Assembly (NCBI GenBank): GCA_047633055.1
Contig: JBLIEI010000016.1
Span: 7,436-71,435 of the forward strand
Origin: CALJFL01 sp047633055
GTDB lineage: Bacteria > Pseudomonadota > Gammaproteobacteria > Pseudomonadales > Halieaceae
Direction: 5' to 3'
Length of the DNA stretch: 64,000 bases
Position numbers and translations under genes: made by a program. A model generated the notes under the pieces. The model searched no databases. It was not told the DNA's origin and worked only from the letters and a program-made list of their open reading frames with translations. Shown here one piece after another: positions 18,505-26,821 of the stretch (the stretch's first letter is position 1; each line of letters starts with the position of its first letter).

Positions 18505-19128
18505 TTATTCAGCGCTGTCGATAATACCGCGTGCACGCAATTCATCTAGAATCAAATTCACTTCCTCTTCCAGGCTTTGCTGATCGGAGTGGAGGTGAAT
18601 CTCTGGCCTAATAGGTGCTTCGTAGGGGTCATCAATGCCGGTGAAGTTCTTGATCTCCCCGGCTCGGGCTTTTTTGTACAGCCCCTTGGGGTCGCGACTC
18701 TCAGCTGCCGCCAGTGAACAGTCGACATGGACCTCGATGAAGTCCATGCCCGCTTCTTCATGCAGCGCCCGCACCTGATCTCGATCGGCGGCATAAGGGC
18801 TAATAAAGCTGCTCAGAGCCAAAACACCACTATCGACGAATAATTTGGCTATCTCGCCAATACGGCGGATATTTTCCGTTCGATCTTCAGCGCTGAAACC
18901 CAGATTTTTATTGATTCCCAAACGTACATTATCACCATCTAAGCGGTACACCAGCACACCCATTTGAGTGAGAATACCTTCTAGCTCAACGGCTACAGTG
19001 CTCTTACCACTGCCAGACAAACCGGTAAACCAAAGCGTCGCGCCCCGGTGACCCAGTATTTTTGCGCGATGCTCGCGAGTGATGTCACCTTCGTGCCAGT
19101 GCACATTGGTTGCCTTCTGCTCTGCCAT
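18505..19128 (-). CDS. cysC: Adenylylsulfate (APS) kinase
   Basis: 207 residues. Phosphorylates APS to PAPS. P-loop GLSGSGKSTVAVELE near residue 35, followed by LDGDNVR and NLGFSAEDRTENIRR, then SFISPYAADRDQVR, are classic CysC motifs. A strong AGGAG precedes the ATG at 19128. It is the first gene of the cysC-sat pair. Length is normal for a stand-alone kinase. Confidence 0.96.
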   Translation of the reverse strand: MAEQKATNVHWHEGDITREHRAKILGHRGATLWFTGLSGSGKSTVAVELEGILTQMGVLVYRLDGDNVRLGINKNLGFSAEDRTENIRRIGEIAKLFVDSGVLALSSFISPYAADRDQVRALHEEAGMDFIEVHVDCSLAAAESRDPKGLYKKARAGEIKNFTGIDDPYEAPIRPEIHLHSDQQSLEEEVNLILDELRARGIIDSAE

Positions 19129-19251
19129 GCGGCTCTCCTGTTAGCTAACGTAGATTAATAGCCTGCATGATGTATGAGCGGGCTTTAGAAAAACCGCAAT
19201 TATGCCTGTTCGCCTCGTGCAATACACTATCTCAGCGTGGGATTTTTCAAT

Positions 19252-19431
19252 TCAATTCCAAACGTATTTAAGCAAGGACAGCACCACCGCCAGGCCGACA
19301 AGCGGCAGAATCCAGCGGCTAAGTTTTTGCATTTTTTGCGAATCTACCGGTTTGGAAAATCGTTCGCCCAGTATCACCATCAGGGCAACGCTGATAAAAA
19401 TACATAGCAGTATGAGCATCAAATTATTCAT
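19252..19431 (-). CDS. 59-residue two-helix membrane protein, unknown function
   Basis: It encodes 59 residues with two hydrophobic helices: about residues 4-21 (LMLILLCIFISVALMVIL) and 41-54 (ILPLVGLAVVLSLL), joined by a charged loop GERFSKPVDSQKMQKLSRW, and ends KYVWN. GAGAAA lies about 4-9 nt before the ATG. It fills most of the otherwise empty stretch between can and cysC, on the same strand. I do not recognise the family. The clean amphipathic layout and ribosome-binding site argue for a real gene; conservation would settle it. Confidence 0.6.
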   Translation of the reverse strand: MNNLMLILLCIFISVALMVILGERFSKPVDSQKMQKLSRWILPLVGLAVVLSLLKYVWN

Positions 19432-19489
19432 AATTTTCTCGAGATGCTCACCGAAATGAATCTAGCAAGCGTGAAGTGAATCGGAGCTG

Positions 19490-20131
19490 TCAAGCGTCTG
19501 AGCTCGACACCCGATAGGCCTCGGATATGTCACTCGCGCTATCAACAGTACAACCCAGATCCTTGAGTAGCCCATCTTTCAGACTGTAAACCAAGCCGTA
19601 CACCGACAGCTGTTGGCCTCGAGCCCAAGCTTTCTGAGCAATGGTGGTGTGGCACACATTGGAAACCTGACGTTGAACATTAAGCTCACACAGTAAATCC
19701 AGCCTGGCCTCGGTATCCGGCAGGGCATTAACGTGGTGCCGGTGTTCACTCAAGACATCTTTGATATTGCGCAGCCAATTATCAATGAGTCCGTTATCGC
19801 CGTCTTCATAGGCCGCCTTGACGCCGCCGCAGCCATAGTGCCCCACTACAATAATGTGCTTAACTTTGAGCACATCCACTGCGTACTGGAGCACTGTCAG
19901 GCAATTTAAGTCGGAGTGTGCAACAACATTACCCACATTGCGATGCACAAATATCCCACCTGGCGGTAGCCCAACGATCTGATTGGCAGGTACACGGCTG
20001 TCTGAACAACCTATCCAAAGGTATTCCGGAGATTGTTGATTAGCGAGTTTTTTAAAGAATTCCGGGTCGTCCGTTTTAGCTTGTTCTACCCAGGTTCGAT
20101 TATTGGCAAACAGGTCGTCGAGACCACTCAT
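19490..20131 (-). CDS. can: Beta-class carbonic anhydrase
   Basis: 213 residues, close to E. coli Can (220) along its whole length. Zinc ligands fall at the same numbers: C42 and D44 in WIGCSDSRVPAN, and H98 and C101 in VGHYGCGGVKAA. Also typical are FVHRNVGN and LCELNVQRQV. It interconverts CO2 and bicarbonate in the cytoplasm, supplying bicarbonate for carboxylations. The gene lies 18 nt after the GGDEF-family gene, so the two may be co-transcribed. Confidence 0.96.
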   Translation of the reverse strand: MSGLDDLFANNRTWVEQAKTDDPEFFKKLANQQSPEYLWIGCSDSRVPANQIVGLPPGGIFVHRNVGNVVAHSDLNCLTVLQYAVDVLKVKHIIVVGHYGCGGVKAAYEDGDNGLIDNWLRNIKDVLSEHRHHVNALPDTEARLDLLCELNVQRQVSNVCHTTIAQKAWARGQQLSVYGLVYSLKDGLLKDLGCTVDSASDISEAYRVSSSDA

Positions 20132-20149
20132 TAAAAGTACCCTTATATT

Positions 20150-21292
20150 TTAAACCATTAAGGTGCCCAACCGACCAATCACGATTGAATTTCCACCGCC
20201 GCCTGCTGCAGCTTGCACCGCCTTACTGGCTTCCGACTCAAGTTGCTTGGCCAACTGCGCCATATCAACCGCTGGAAAATGCCGTGGCTCCCAAGTAACA
20301 ACCCCAATACTAAGGGTGACATGCAAAATAGCTCCACGCCCGTCGTCGATTGCGAAATCATCGATATCCACGCGCATGCGCTCAGCAATGTCCTGACCCA
20401 GCGCTTCACTGCTAGCGGGGATCAATACCGCCAGATCGGAATCGGATAACCTGGCCATATAATCAGTTTCACGCAAACCTGAGGAAACCCGCTCGGCCAC
20501 CTTCTTCATCACAAATTGGCCAGTTACTTTACCGTAGTGTACGTACAGATCTTCATATTCGTCGATGACCATCATTAACACAGTAACTGGCACATCACCT
20601 CTGCGCGCCCTGGCAATTTCTCGCGCAATATCTTTCTCAAAACCTCGCAGATTACTGATATGTGTTAGCGGATCGAGCATGGTCAGTTGCGATACCTGCT
20701 GGCGGCTAACGGCGTTCTTGAAGCAAATAGAAATGACCGAGGCCAAATGAGCAATGACGTCCTGCTCAGATCTCCCCTCGGCGATCGAGGTTTCGGTCAT
20801 TCCACAGTGGTAGCTGCCCATCAATCGGCCCGAATCCATCAGCGGCATTAACAACGCATAATCGATACCCTGATCAGATTTCAGCACCTCGAACATCCGC
20901 GAATCGGTGGCATCGATCACCGCAATATCTGGTTCCAGATCGTACAGCTCCTGCATTTCGAAAGCATCATGATGTAGCAGTAACTGGCTGCCGTAACGCT
21001 GTGCACCACTAATCAATCCAGCAAGAACGTTTTCGGGATCGTAGAGCCAGAGTTCCGTCACTCTAAAGCCGAAGTGCCTGGGCATACTGACCAACAGCAC
21101 CTCGAGGAGGGCTTGCAGATCAGTGGCTTCCATCAACATCAACTGCATCTGCTGCGATTGCGAATAGAGGTATTGATTAACGCAAATGGTACTAGCTAGT
21201 CGTCGCTCGCGAATCTCCGCACTGCTCTCAACGGCAGGGGCGCCCTCTATTTCTTCGGTATTCTGGCCGGAATAACTCTTGTCATCTGCCAT
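20150..21292 (-). CDS. GAF/DUF484-like sensor with degenerate GGDEF domain
   Basis: 380 residues. Residues about 40-200 form a GAF-like region resembling DUF484; a GGDEF-type domain follows, starting LTMLDPLTHISNLRGF at about 203. Where active diguanylate cyclases have GG(D/E)EF, this protein has SDSDL (283-287), so catalysis is unlikely. The RETD at 274-277, five residues upstream, matches the RxxD inhibitory-site position and could bind c-di-GMP. No membrane segment is seen. It probably acts as a cytoplasmic receptor or regulator rather than an enzyme (inference). Same strand as can, 18 nt apart. Confidence 0.85.
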   Translation of the reverse strand: MADDKSYSGQNTEEIEGAPAVESSAEIRERRLASTICVNQYLYSQSQQMQLMLMEATDLQALLEVLLVSMPRHFGFRVTELWLYDPENVLAGLISGAQRYGSQLLLHHDAFEMQELYDLEPDIAVIDATDSRMFEVLKSDQGIDYALLMPLMDSGRLMGSYHCGMTETSIAEGRSEQDVIAHLASVISICFKNAVSRQQVSQLTMLDPLTHISNLRGFEKDIAREIARARRGDVPVTVLMMVIDEYEDLYVHYGKVTGQFVMKKVAERVSSGLRETDYMARLSDSDLAVLIPASSEALGQDIAERMRVDIDDFAIDDGRGAILHVTLSIGVVTWEPRHFPAVDMAQLAKQLESEASKAVQAAAGGGGNSIVIGRLGTLMV

Positions 21293-21343
21293 GCGATTTA
21301 CCCTGCCAAATTGAGGGACGCCGAGCTGCGACCTCTTTTTCTA

Positions 21344-21372
21344 TTGGAATACTAGTGTAAGCGGCCTATACT
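21344..21372 (+). promoter_or_regulatory. Sigma70-type promoter of the thiamine operon
   Basis: TTGGAA (21344-21349) and TATACT (21367-21372) are 17 bp apart and end about 8 bp before the riboswitch begins, a good fit for transcription starting at the aptamer edge. Confidence 0.65.
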
Positions 21373-21380
21373 TACGATGC

Positions 21381-21480
21381 AAACCTAAGGGGTGGCGCGA
21401 TCTTGATATCCGCCTGAGACACCATGTGGCGAACCCTTTGAACCTGATCCGGTTAGAACCGGCGTAGGAATAGGTGTTTT
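21381..21480 (+). promoter_or_regulatory. TPP riboswitch (THI element)
   Basis: The thi-box consensus is plain: an AAGGGGTG-type start, CCTGAGAC at about 21413-21420, GAACCCTTTGAACCTGATC from 21431, a GGTTAGAACC hairpin, and GGCGTAGGAATAGG at the 3' end. Ends AAACCTA and TAGGTGTTT can pair as P1. It binds thiamine pyrophosphate and lies 55 nt before the TonB receptor start, so high TPP should shut off the downstream uptake genes. No clear U-run terminator follows, suggesting control of translation (inference). Confidence 0.95.
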
Positions 21481-21534
21481 TCCCAATTCCAGCTGCGCAG
21501 TCAATACCGTTTTTCTCACACGCTGGAGTTCCAA

Positions 21535-23649
21535 TTGAAACGCTATACGTTCTCGCTAATACCGTCATTCGCTGTGCTTTATCTCGTCACTCCGCTGGCT
21601 CATGCCAGCGGGCTTACAGAGATTTTAGTTACCGCTGAATTTCGAGATACCCCCCTGCATTCACAGTCTGCCAGTACCAGTGTGCTTACAGGCGACAACC
21701 TTCAACAGCGAGCGGCCCAGGATCTGAAGGACGCCCTGAGCGTCGCTCCCAACGTCAACTTTTCCAGCGGCTCTTCGCGTCCCCGATTTTTTCAAATCCG
21801 CGGAATTGGTGAGCGTAGTCAATTTATCGAACCGCTTAACGCATCGGTGGGCTTTGTCATTGATGGTATAGACTACAGTGGTCTAGGAGTGCCGGGGACC
21901 CTCTTTGACGTGGCACAAATTGAGGTTTTACGGGGACCACAGGGCACCTTGCACGGCGCCAATGCCCTTGCAGGGCTGATCAACGTGACCACCGGTGAGC
22001 CTCAAACCGAACCTGAGCTCTCGATATCTGCAACTGCCGCCGAGTACAACACCTGGGATCTGGGTATCGTCAGCGCCGGCCCCTTGATCGACGACACTCT
22101 ACTATACCGATTGGCAGTCAGCGACTATCAGAGTGACGGTTTCATCGAGAACGATTATCTGGGCGTCGACGATTCCAATAACCGCGATGAGACGAGTATT
22201 CGGGGCAAGCTTAGATGGCTTGTGGATGCAGACAATACGATCGACTTGAGCCTTTCGCACGCGGATGTAGACAACGGTTACGACGCTTTTTCACTGGACA
22301 ATACTCGCAGCACTTTGTCCGACGAGCCCGGACGCGACACACTCGAATCCGATGCACTGAGTCTTTCGTGGAACAGGGCCACGCAAACAGTGGACATTGA
22401 GGCGCAGCTGAGCGTTGCCTCTTCTGAGATGGAATATAGCTACGATGTTGACTGGAGCTTTGTCGGCATTGCTCCCGACTCAGAGTTCTCGGCCTTTGAC
22501 CTTTATGCCAGAGACCGAGATAGTTATAGCGCTCAGCTGAGGCTCAGTTCCGCGCAGGACACCAACCTGTTTGGCCGTGATAACGAATGGGTGGTCGGCC
22601 TGTATTATCTTGGCGACAGAGAAGATCTACTTCGCCAATACGACTTCCTGGCACAGGATTTCAACAGCCGCTATGACACTGACACCTTCGCTGCCTTCGG
22701 CCAGCTGCGAACGGATCTGGGCAGCAATTTCTCACTGGTAAGCGGGCTGCGCTTGGAGCGTCGCAATACAACATACAGTGACAATAACGACGTGGCCGCC
22801 GACCCCGGGGATACTCTGTGGGGCGGCCGTCTTGCTCTGGAGTACTTCAGCACGGAAAGCGCGTTGATCTACGCCAGCGTTGCCAGGGGCTATAGCGCCA
22901 ACGGCGTTAATGCTGGCATTCTATCCAGCCAGGGAATTAGCGAAGATTCGAACATCATTGCCAGCCTCTCACAACTGGAAGATTTCGATTCGGAGTCCTT
23001 GATCAACTACGAACTGGGCTACAAGGCCCGCTATATGGAAGAGCGGGTGCGGGTGCGGCTGGCGCTATTTTATATGGACCGGAAAGACCAACAGGTTGGT
23101 GGATCACTGGTCGTCCCCAGAGACAATGGCAGCACCGAATTTATCGGCTATACGGACAACGCAGCCCAAGGCAATAACTATGGGCTGGAACTGGAGGTCG
23201 AATATCAAGCCAACGATAGACTCGCCTTGTACGCCAATTTAGGTTTATTGGAAGCCGAGTTTGACGATTACATTAACGCCGACGGACTGGACCTCGCTGG
23301 CCGTGACCAAGCCCAGGCACCTGCTTATCAGTACGCCGTGGGCGGTCGACTCGAACTGGGCGCAGGCTTTTATACTCGTCTAGATATTGAAGGCAAAGAC
23401 GAGTTCTTTTTTTCTGACCGCCATGAAGTGGAGTCACCGTCCTACAACCTTGTTCATCTAAGGCTTGGATTTGAAAAAGATCATTGGTCGCTGGCGTTGT
23501 GGGCGCGTAATCTTACTGACGAGGATTATTTTGTGCGCGCATTTGGAACGTTTGGCAACGACCCGCGAAAAGGATACGAGCTGGAGCCCTACTACCAATA
23601 CGGAGATCCTCGAGTCATTGGGTTTAGCGCCAACTACAATTTCTTCTAA
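21535..23649 (+). CDS. TonB-dependent outer-membrane receptor, probably for thiamine
   Basis: 704 residues: signal peptide (about 1-25, ending AHAS), a TonB-box-like LTEILVTAEFR, plug domain (about 40-150, with GIGERSQF and VLRGPQGTLHGANALAG), and a 22-strand-type barrel ending in an aromatic residue (ANYNFF). The start is TTG at 21535 with GGAG 8 nt upstream. The TPP riboswitch and the three transport/salvage genes behind it point to thiamine or a precursor as the ligand; the protein family alone does not show this. Energised by TonB-ExbBD, not in this window. Confidence 0.9.
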   Translation: MKRYTFSLIPSFAVLYLVTPLAHASGLTEILVTAEFRDTPLHSQSASTSVLTGDNLQQRAAQDLKDALSVAPNVNFSSGSSRPRFFQIRGIGERSQFIEPLNASVGFVIDGIDYSGLGVPGTLFDVAQIEVLRGPQGTLHGANALAGLINVTTGEPQTEPELSISATAAEYNTWDLGIVSAGPLIDDTLLYRLAVSDYQSDGFIENDYLGVDDSNNRDETSIRGKLRWLVDADNTIDLSLSHADVDNGYDAFSLDNTRSTLSDEPGRDTLESDALSLSWNRATQTVDIEAQLSVASSEMEYSYDVDWSFVGIAPDSEFSAFDLYARDRDSYSAQLRLSSAQDTNLFGRDNEWVVGLYYLGDREDLLRQYDFLAQDFNSRYDTDTFAAFGQLRTDLGSNFSLVSGLRLERRNTTYSDNNDVAADPGDTLWGGRLALEYFSTESALIYASVARGYSANGVNAGILSSQGISEDSNIIASLSQLEDFDSESLINYELGYKARYMEERVRVRLALFYMDRKDQQVGGSLVVPRDNGSTEFIGYTDNAAQGNNYGLELEVEYQANDRLALYANLGLLEAEFDDYINADGLDLAGRDQAQAPAYQYAVGGRLELGAGFYTRLDIEGKDEFFFSDRHEVESPSYNLVHLRLGFEKDHWSLALWARNLTDEDYFVRAFGTFGNDPRKGYELEPYYQYGDPRVIGFSANYNFF

Positions 23650-23664
23650 CTAGAGAACACGCCC

Positions 23665-23919
23665 ATGAAATTAACTGCCGAACTGAGTTTATATCCATTC
23701 ACCGAAGAGTACATCAGCGTTATCCGCGCTTTTATCGACAAGGTCGCTGAGCACGAGGACGTTGAAGTTGTAACCAACGCCATGAGTACGCAGATATGCG
23801 GCGACTACGAGCAAGTCTTTGCCCTGATACAGGCCGAACTTAAAACCAGTTTTGAACGCTTTGGTAGACAGGTGCTGGTCTGTAAATTAATCCCCGGCGA
23901 GTTAGTTCTAAGCCAGTGA
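23665..23919 (+). CDS. YkoF-like thiamine/HMP-binding protein
   Basis: 84 residues without signal peptide or membrane helix. Resembles one repeat of the YkoF/MTH1187 ferredoxin-like family: ELSLYPFTEEYISVIRAFIDKV, then EVVTNAMSTQICGDYEQVFALI. YkoF of Bacillus binds thiamine and its pyrimidine moiety. It lies 15 nt after the receptor and overlaps pnuC by 4 nt (GTGA), under the same riboswitch. It may bind or buffer thiamine in the cytoplasm after uptake; this role is inferred. Confidence 0.8.
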   Translation: MKLTAELSLYPFTEEYISVIRAFIDKVAEHEDVEVVTNAMSTQICGDYEQVFALIQAELKTSFERFGRQVLVCKLIPGELVLSQ

Positions 23920-24536
23920 GCGAAAATTCGACCACGGCCTCAAATGCAGTGCTCGCCGCGCTGGCAAGTATGTCGTGGCTGGAGTTACTGGCCGTAGTTC
24001 TGGGGATAACTTACCTGCTATTGGCGATGAAGGAGAGCTTATGGTGTTGGTACGCAGCGTTTATCGGCTCCGCAATATTCCTCTATCTTTTCTGGCAGGT
24101 AGATCTGGTCATGGAAACGGCGCTGCAGGTGTATTATCTGGCCATGGCGGTTTATGGATGGTGGCATTGGCGATCGGGTGCCTCCCGCACTGACTCGTTG
24201 CCGGTTAGTCGCTGGGAGGCCAGTCAACATGGCTATGCTCTCGCAGCCGTCGCAGTCGGAACGCTGGTCAGCGGCTGGCTGCTGCAGGAGCACACCAGCG
24301 CAGCCCTGCCCTACCTGGACTCATTCACCACCTGGGGCAGTATTTTAACCACGTGGATGGTAGCCAGAAAAATTCTGGAGAACTGGCTTTATTGGCTGGT
24401 CATCGATGCCGTGTCAATCTACCTATATATTGATCGTGAGCTTTACCTGACCGCGCTGTTATTTGCAGCCTATCTTATTATTGTGATTTTCGGATACTGG
24501 AAATGGTTACAGCACTACCGCGCCCAGTCCAGATAA
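23916..24536 (+). CDS. pnuC: PnuC-family transporter, probably thiamine-specific (PnuT type)
   Basis: 206 residues with about 7 hydrophobic helices and the aromatic-rich PnuC features (MKESLWCWYAAFIGSAIFLYL, YGWWHWRSG). PnuC proteins are facilitators that rely on intracellular phosphorylation to trap the vitamin. Classic PnuC carries nicotinamide riboside; its position under a TPP riboswitch next to a kinase points to the thiamine variant PnuT. The GTG start overlaps the preceding stop by 4 nt, and the end overlaps the kinase by 34 nt. Confidence 0.88.
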   Translation: MSENSTTASNAVLAALASMSWLELLAVVLGITYLLLAMKESLWCWYAAFIGSAIFLYLFWQVDLVMETALQVYYLAMAVYGWWHWRSGASRTDSLPVSRWEASQHGYALAAVAVGTLVSGWLLQEHTSAALPYLDSFTTWGSILTTWMVARKILENWLYWLVIDAVSIYLYIDRELYLTALLFAAYLIIVIFGYWKWLQHYRAQSR

Positions 24537-25390
24537 AACTGGAACAGACGCTCGCCCAGTGGCATCAATGGCGAACCGATATACCACTGGCCGATAAGCC
24601 TGTGCCGGTCGAGGTGATGGGCCAGGGTCTGAGCAACTACAGCGTGCGAGTGGTCGCCGAACATCAGTATGTCGTTCGAATCGATGGCGTCAGCGTCGCA
24701 CAACTCGGTATCAACCGACAAATAGAGTGGCGCGCCCTAAACAATGCCCACGCAGCCGGGCTTGCCCCCGCCCCCCGTTATCTAAACCCGGAACTGGGCT
24801 CCCTGGTCTGCGACTACCTGCCGCCAGATGATGATCAAAGTCAGGCGGCAGCTGATCTTGCCGAATTACTGCGCGGGATCCATGCCCTGCCCGCCCTGCA
24901 TCAGCGCCTGGACATCAAAGAGCGCATCAACCGCTATGAACATCTTGCCGACCAGCACAATGCTGAGATCTGGCGAGACATCCGCAGTGTGAGCGCCCAG
25001 ATTCATTCAATTCTGACAACGTTATCCGCATTACAGGAACCGCTGGTCTGCTGTCACAACGATTTGCTAAGTGAAAATCGGATTGTCAGTGCAGGCAAAC
25101 TTTGGGCGGTCGACTGGGAATACTGTGCCATGGGTAGCTACTGGTTTGACCTCGCCGCGCTGTGCTGCGGTGACGCCTTGGACGAAAAAAACACATTTCA
25201 CCTGCTTTGCTGTTACTTACAAAGAGAGCCTGAGCCGCTCGATATACAAAAATTTACCGCCAACTGCTGCCTATACCGTTACCTGGAAATCCTTTGGTTC
25301 GCGTCCCAAAATAAGTGGCAGTGGTTGAGAGAGGATTACCAGGGGCGCGCTAAAGCCCTGCATTCAGCATTGGCCGCGAGGTCGCTTTAA
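24503..25390 (+). CDS. Thiamine kinase-like phosphotransferase (APH/choline kinase fold)
   Basis: 295 residues of the aminoglycoside phosphotransferase/choline kinase fold. The catalytic loop VCCHNDLLSENRIV (HxDxxxxN) and the metal-binding AVDWEYCAMGSYWFDLA segment are intact. Similar to ThiK (YcfN), which makes thiamine monophosphate. As the last gene of the riboswitch operon it would trap thiamine entering through the PnuC-type channel (inference). The start overlaps the end of pnuC; GGA about 9 nt before the ATG. Choline or another substrate is not excluded by sequence. Confidence 0.82.
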   Translation: MVTALPRPVQIKLEQTLAQWHQWRTDIPLADKPVPVEVMGQGLSNYSVRVVAEHQYVVRIDGVSVAQLGINRQIEWRALNNAHAAGLAPAPRYLNPELGSLVCDYLPPDDDQSQAAADLAELLRGIHALPALHQRLDIKERINRYEHLADQHNAEIWRDIRSVSAQIHSILTTLSALQEPLVCCHNDLLSENRIVSAGKLWAVDWEYCAMGSYWFDLAALCCGDALDEKNTFHLLCCYLQREPEPLDIQKFTANCCLYRYLEILWFASQNKWQWLREDYQGRAKALHSALAARSL

Positions 25391-25869
25391 TCTCGAAAAT
25401 TACTGAACTGCAGGGGCAAACCAAATTCACCGTCTCGCAACAACACGATAACCTGCTGCAGATCATCACGCTTTTTTCCGTTAACTCGCACCTGCTCTCC
25501 CTGTACCTGAGCCTGCACCTTGAATTTCGCGTCTTTTATCGCCTTTACGACGGATCTACATTGATCGCTATCCAGCCCATGCCGCAGCTGCACGGTCTGC
25601 TTCACCTGCTTACCGGTCGTCACCATCTCACCAATATCCATGGCCCCCGGATCAATATCGCACTTGATCAACGCGCTACGTAGCATATCTTCCATCTGGT
25701 TTACCTGAAACTCCGCCTCAGCCACCATGACAATACTACGCTCCTCTCGCTCGAAGGATGCCGCCACGCCCTTAAAATCGAAGCGGTTGCCGATGATGCG
25801 ACCGGCCTGATCGACTGCATTAGTGAGTTGGTGCAGATCCACTTCCGAAACCACGTCGAATGATGGCAT
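25387..25869 (-). CDS. yajQ: YajQ-family nucleotide-binding protein
   Basis: 160 residues from the ATG at 25869 (AAGGAC about 8 nt upstream); a longer frame to the right overlaps panE and is not used. Starts MPSFDVVSEVDLHQLTNAVDQ and contains NRFDFKGVAASFE, typical of YajQ/DUF520. Members bind nucleotides, and some (Xanthomonas, Pseudomonas) bind c-di-GMP and interact with transcription factors. It converges with the thiamine kinase gene by 4 nt and diverges from panE. Confidence 0.95.
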   Translation of the reverse strand: MPSFDVVSEVDLHQLTNAVDQAGRIIGNRFDFKGVAASFEREERSIVMVAEAEFQVNQMEDMLRSALIKCDIDPGAMDIGEMVTTGKQVKQTVQLRHGLDSDQCRSVVKAIKDAKFKVQAQVQGEQVRVNGKKRDDLQQVIVLLRDGEFGLPLQFSNFRD

Positions 25870-25909
25870 AGTGCAAGTCCTTGTTAGTCGCTTTCGGAAG
25901 CACATAGTA

Positions 25910-26821
25910 ATGCCAGACAACGCATTAACCAATACCCTGGGAACCACTCGATGGCATGTCGTGGGTGCCGGGGCAATCGGTTCATTGTTTGCCAGTTTTT
26001 TACAGGGGATGCGCTGCGATATCTCGCTAATCGGTCGTGGCGAAAAAGTGGCTGATACACGGATAATACAGCGCGCTGAAGTTCTCACAGAGCACTGCTT
26101 TGACTCGTCTTGCGCCGCAGACACAGACTTTATAGAACATCTGTTAGTGACCACGAAAGCTTATGACGTCGCCAGTGCTGTCGGGGCGCTACAGCATCGA
26201 ATTAGCCGAGCAACTCAGATTGTCGTGCTCGCCAACGGCATGGGTTTCATGGATGAGCTTAAGCAGCTAGGCCTGAGTGCCGACTATTATTTTGGCACTA
26301 CCACCCACGGTGCACACTTCAACGATTCGGGCATCCTGGTTCACGCCGGCGCCGGCGCCACCACGCTTGGTCAGAAGAATGCCTTAACGCCAAACTGGTT
26401 TAACCACTGGCAAACAGCGATACCACAGTGCCACTGGGACACCCATATCGAGCAGGCACTCTGGCTGAAGCTGGCAATCAATTGTGCGATCAATCCACTG
26501 ACCGCGTTGAATCAATGCCCTAATGGCGAATTGCATGAGCGCCTGGAGTTACGATCCCAGGTTGCCGCCCTTTGCGATGAGATAATGGAAATAAGTTCCA
26601 GTATCGGTTTTAGCACGGTTGTTAAAGGGCTACATCAAAAGGTGACTCAGGTTATACAACAAACCGCGAACAATCGCTCTTCTATGCTCCAGGACATCAA
26701 CAACCGCAAACGCACCGAAATTGACTACCTCTCCGGCTACATGGAACGCATCGCTAGGGATAATGGTATTAACGCAATCAAAAATCGTGACATGCTGGAG
26801 CAGGTGAAGGCTCTTGAATGA
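25910..26821 (+). CDS. panE: 2-dehydropantoate 2-reductase
   Basis: 303 residues. Reduces ketopantoate to pantoate with NADPH for pantothenate/CoA synthesis. N-terminal Rossmann motif VVGAGAIGSLFASFL; catalytic Lys region ALWLKLAINCAINPLTAL; C-terminal NRKRTEIDYLSGYM typical of the family. ATG at 25910 is chosen because GGAAG lies about 8 nt upstream and the product then starts just before the nucleotide-binding fold; a longer frame would overlap yajQ. Confidence 0.92.
   Translation: MPDNALTNTLGTTRWHVVGAGAIGSLFASFLQGMRCDISLIGRGEKVADTRIIQRAEVLTEHCFDSSCAADTDFIEHLLVTTKAYDVASAVGALQHRISRATQIVVLANGMGFMDELKQLGLSADYYFGTTTHGAHFNDSGILVHAGAGATTLGQKNALTPNWFNHWQTAIPQCHWDTHIEQALWLKLAINCAINPLTALNQCPNGELHERLELRSQVAALCDEIMEISSSIGFSTVVKGLHQKVTQVIQQTANNRSSMLQDINNRKRTEIDYLSGYMERIARDNGINAIKNRDMLEQVKALE

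Noticed and set aside
19202..19459. 85-codon plus-strand frame between cysC and can
   Set aside because: It is antisense to the better-supported 59-residue membrane protein and has no ribosome-binding site or coherent composition.
25870..26154. N-terminal extension of yajQ
   Set aside because: The extra 95 codons are antisense to panE and lack YajQ similarity; a good ribosome-binding site precedes the ATG at 25869.
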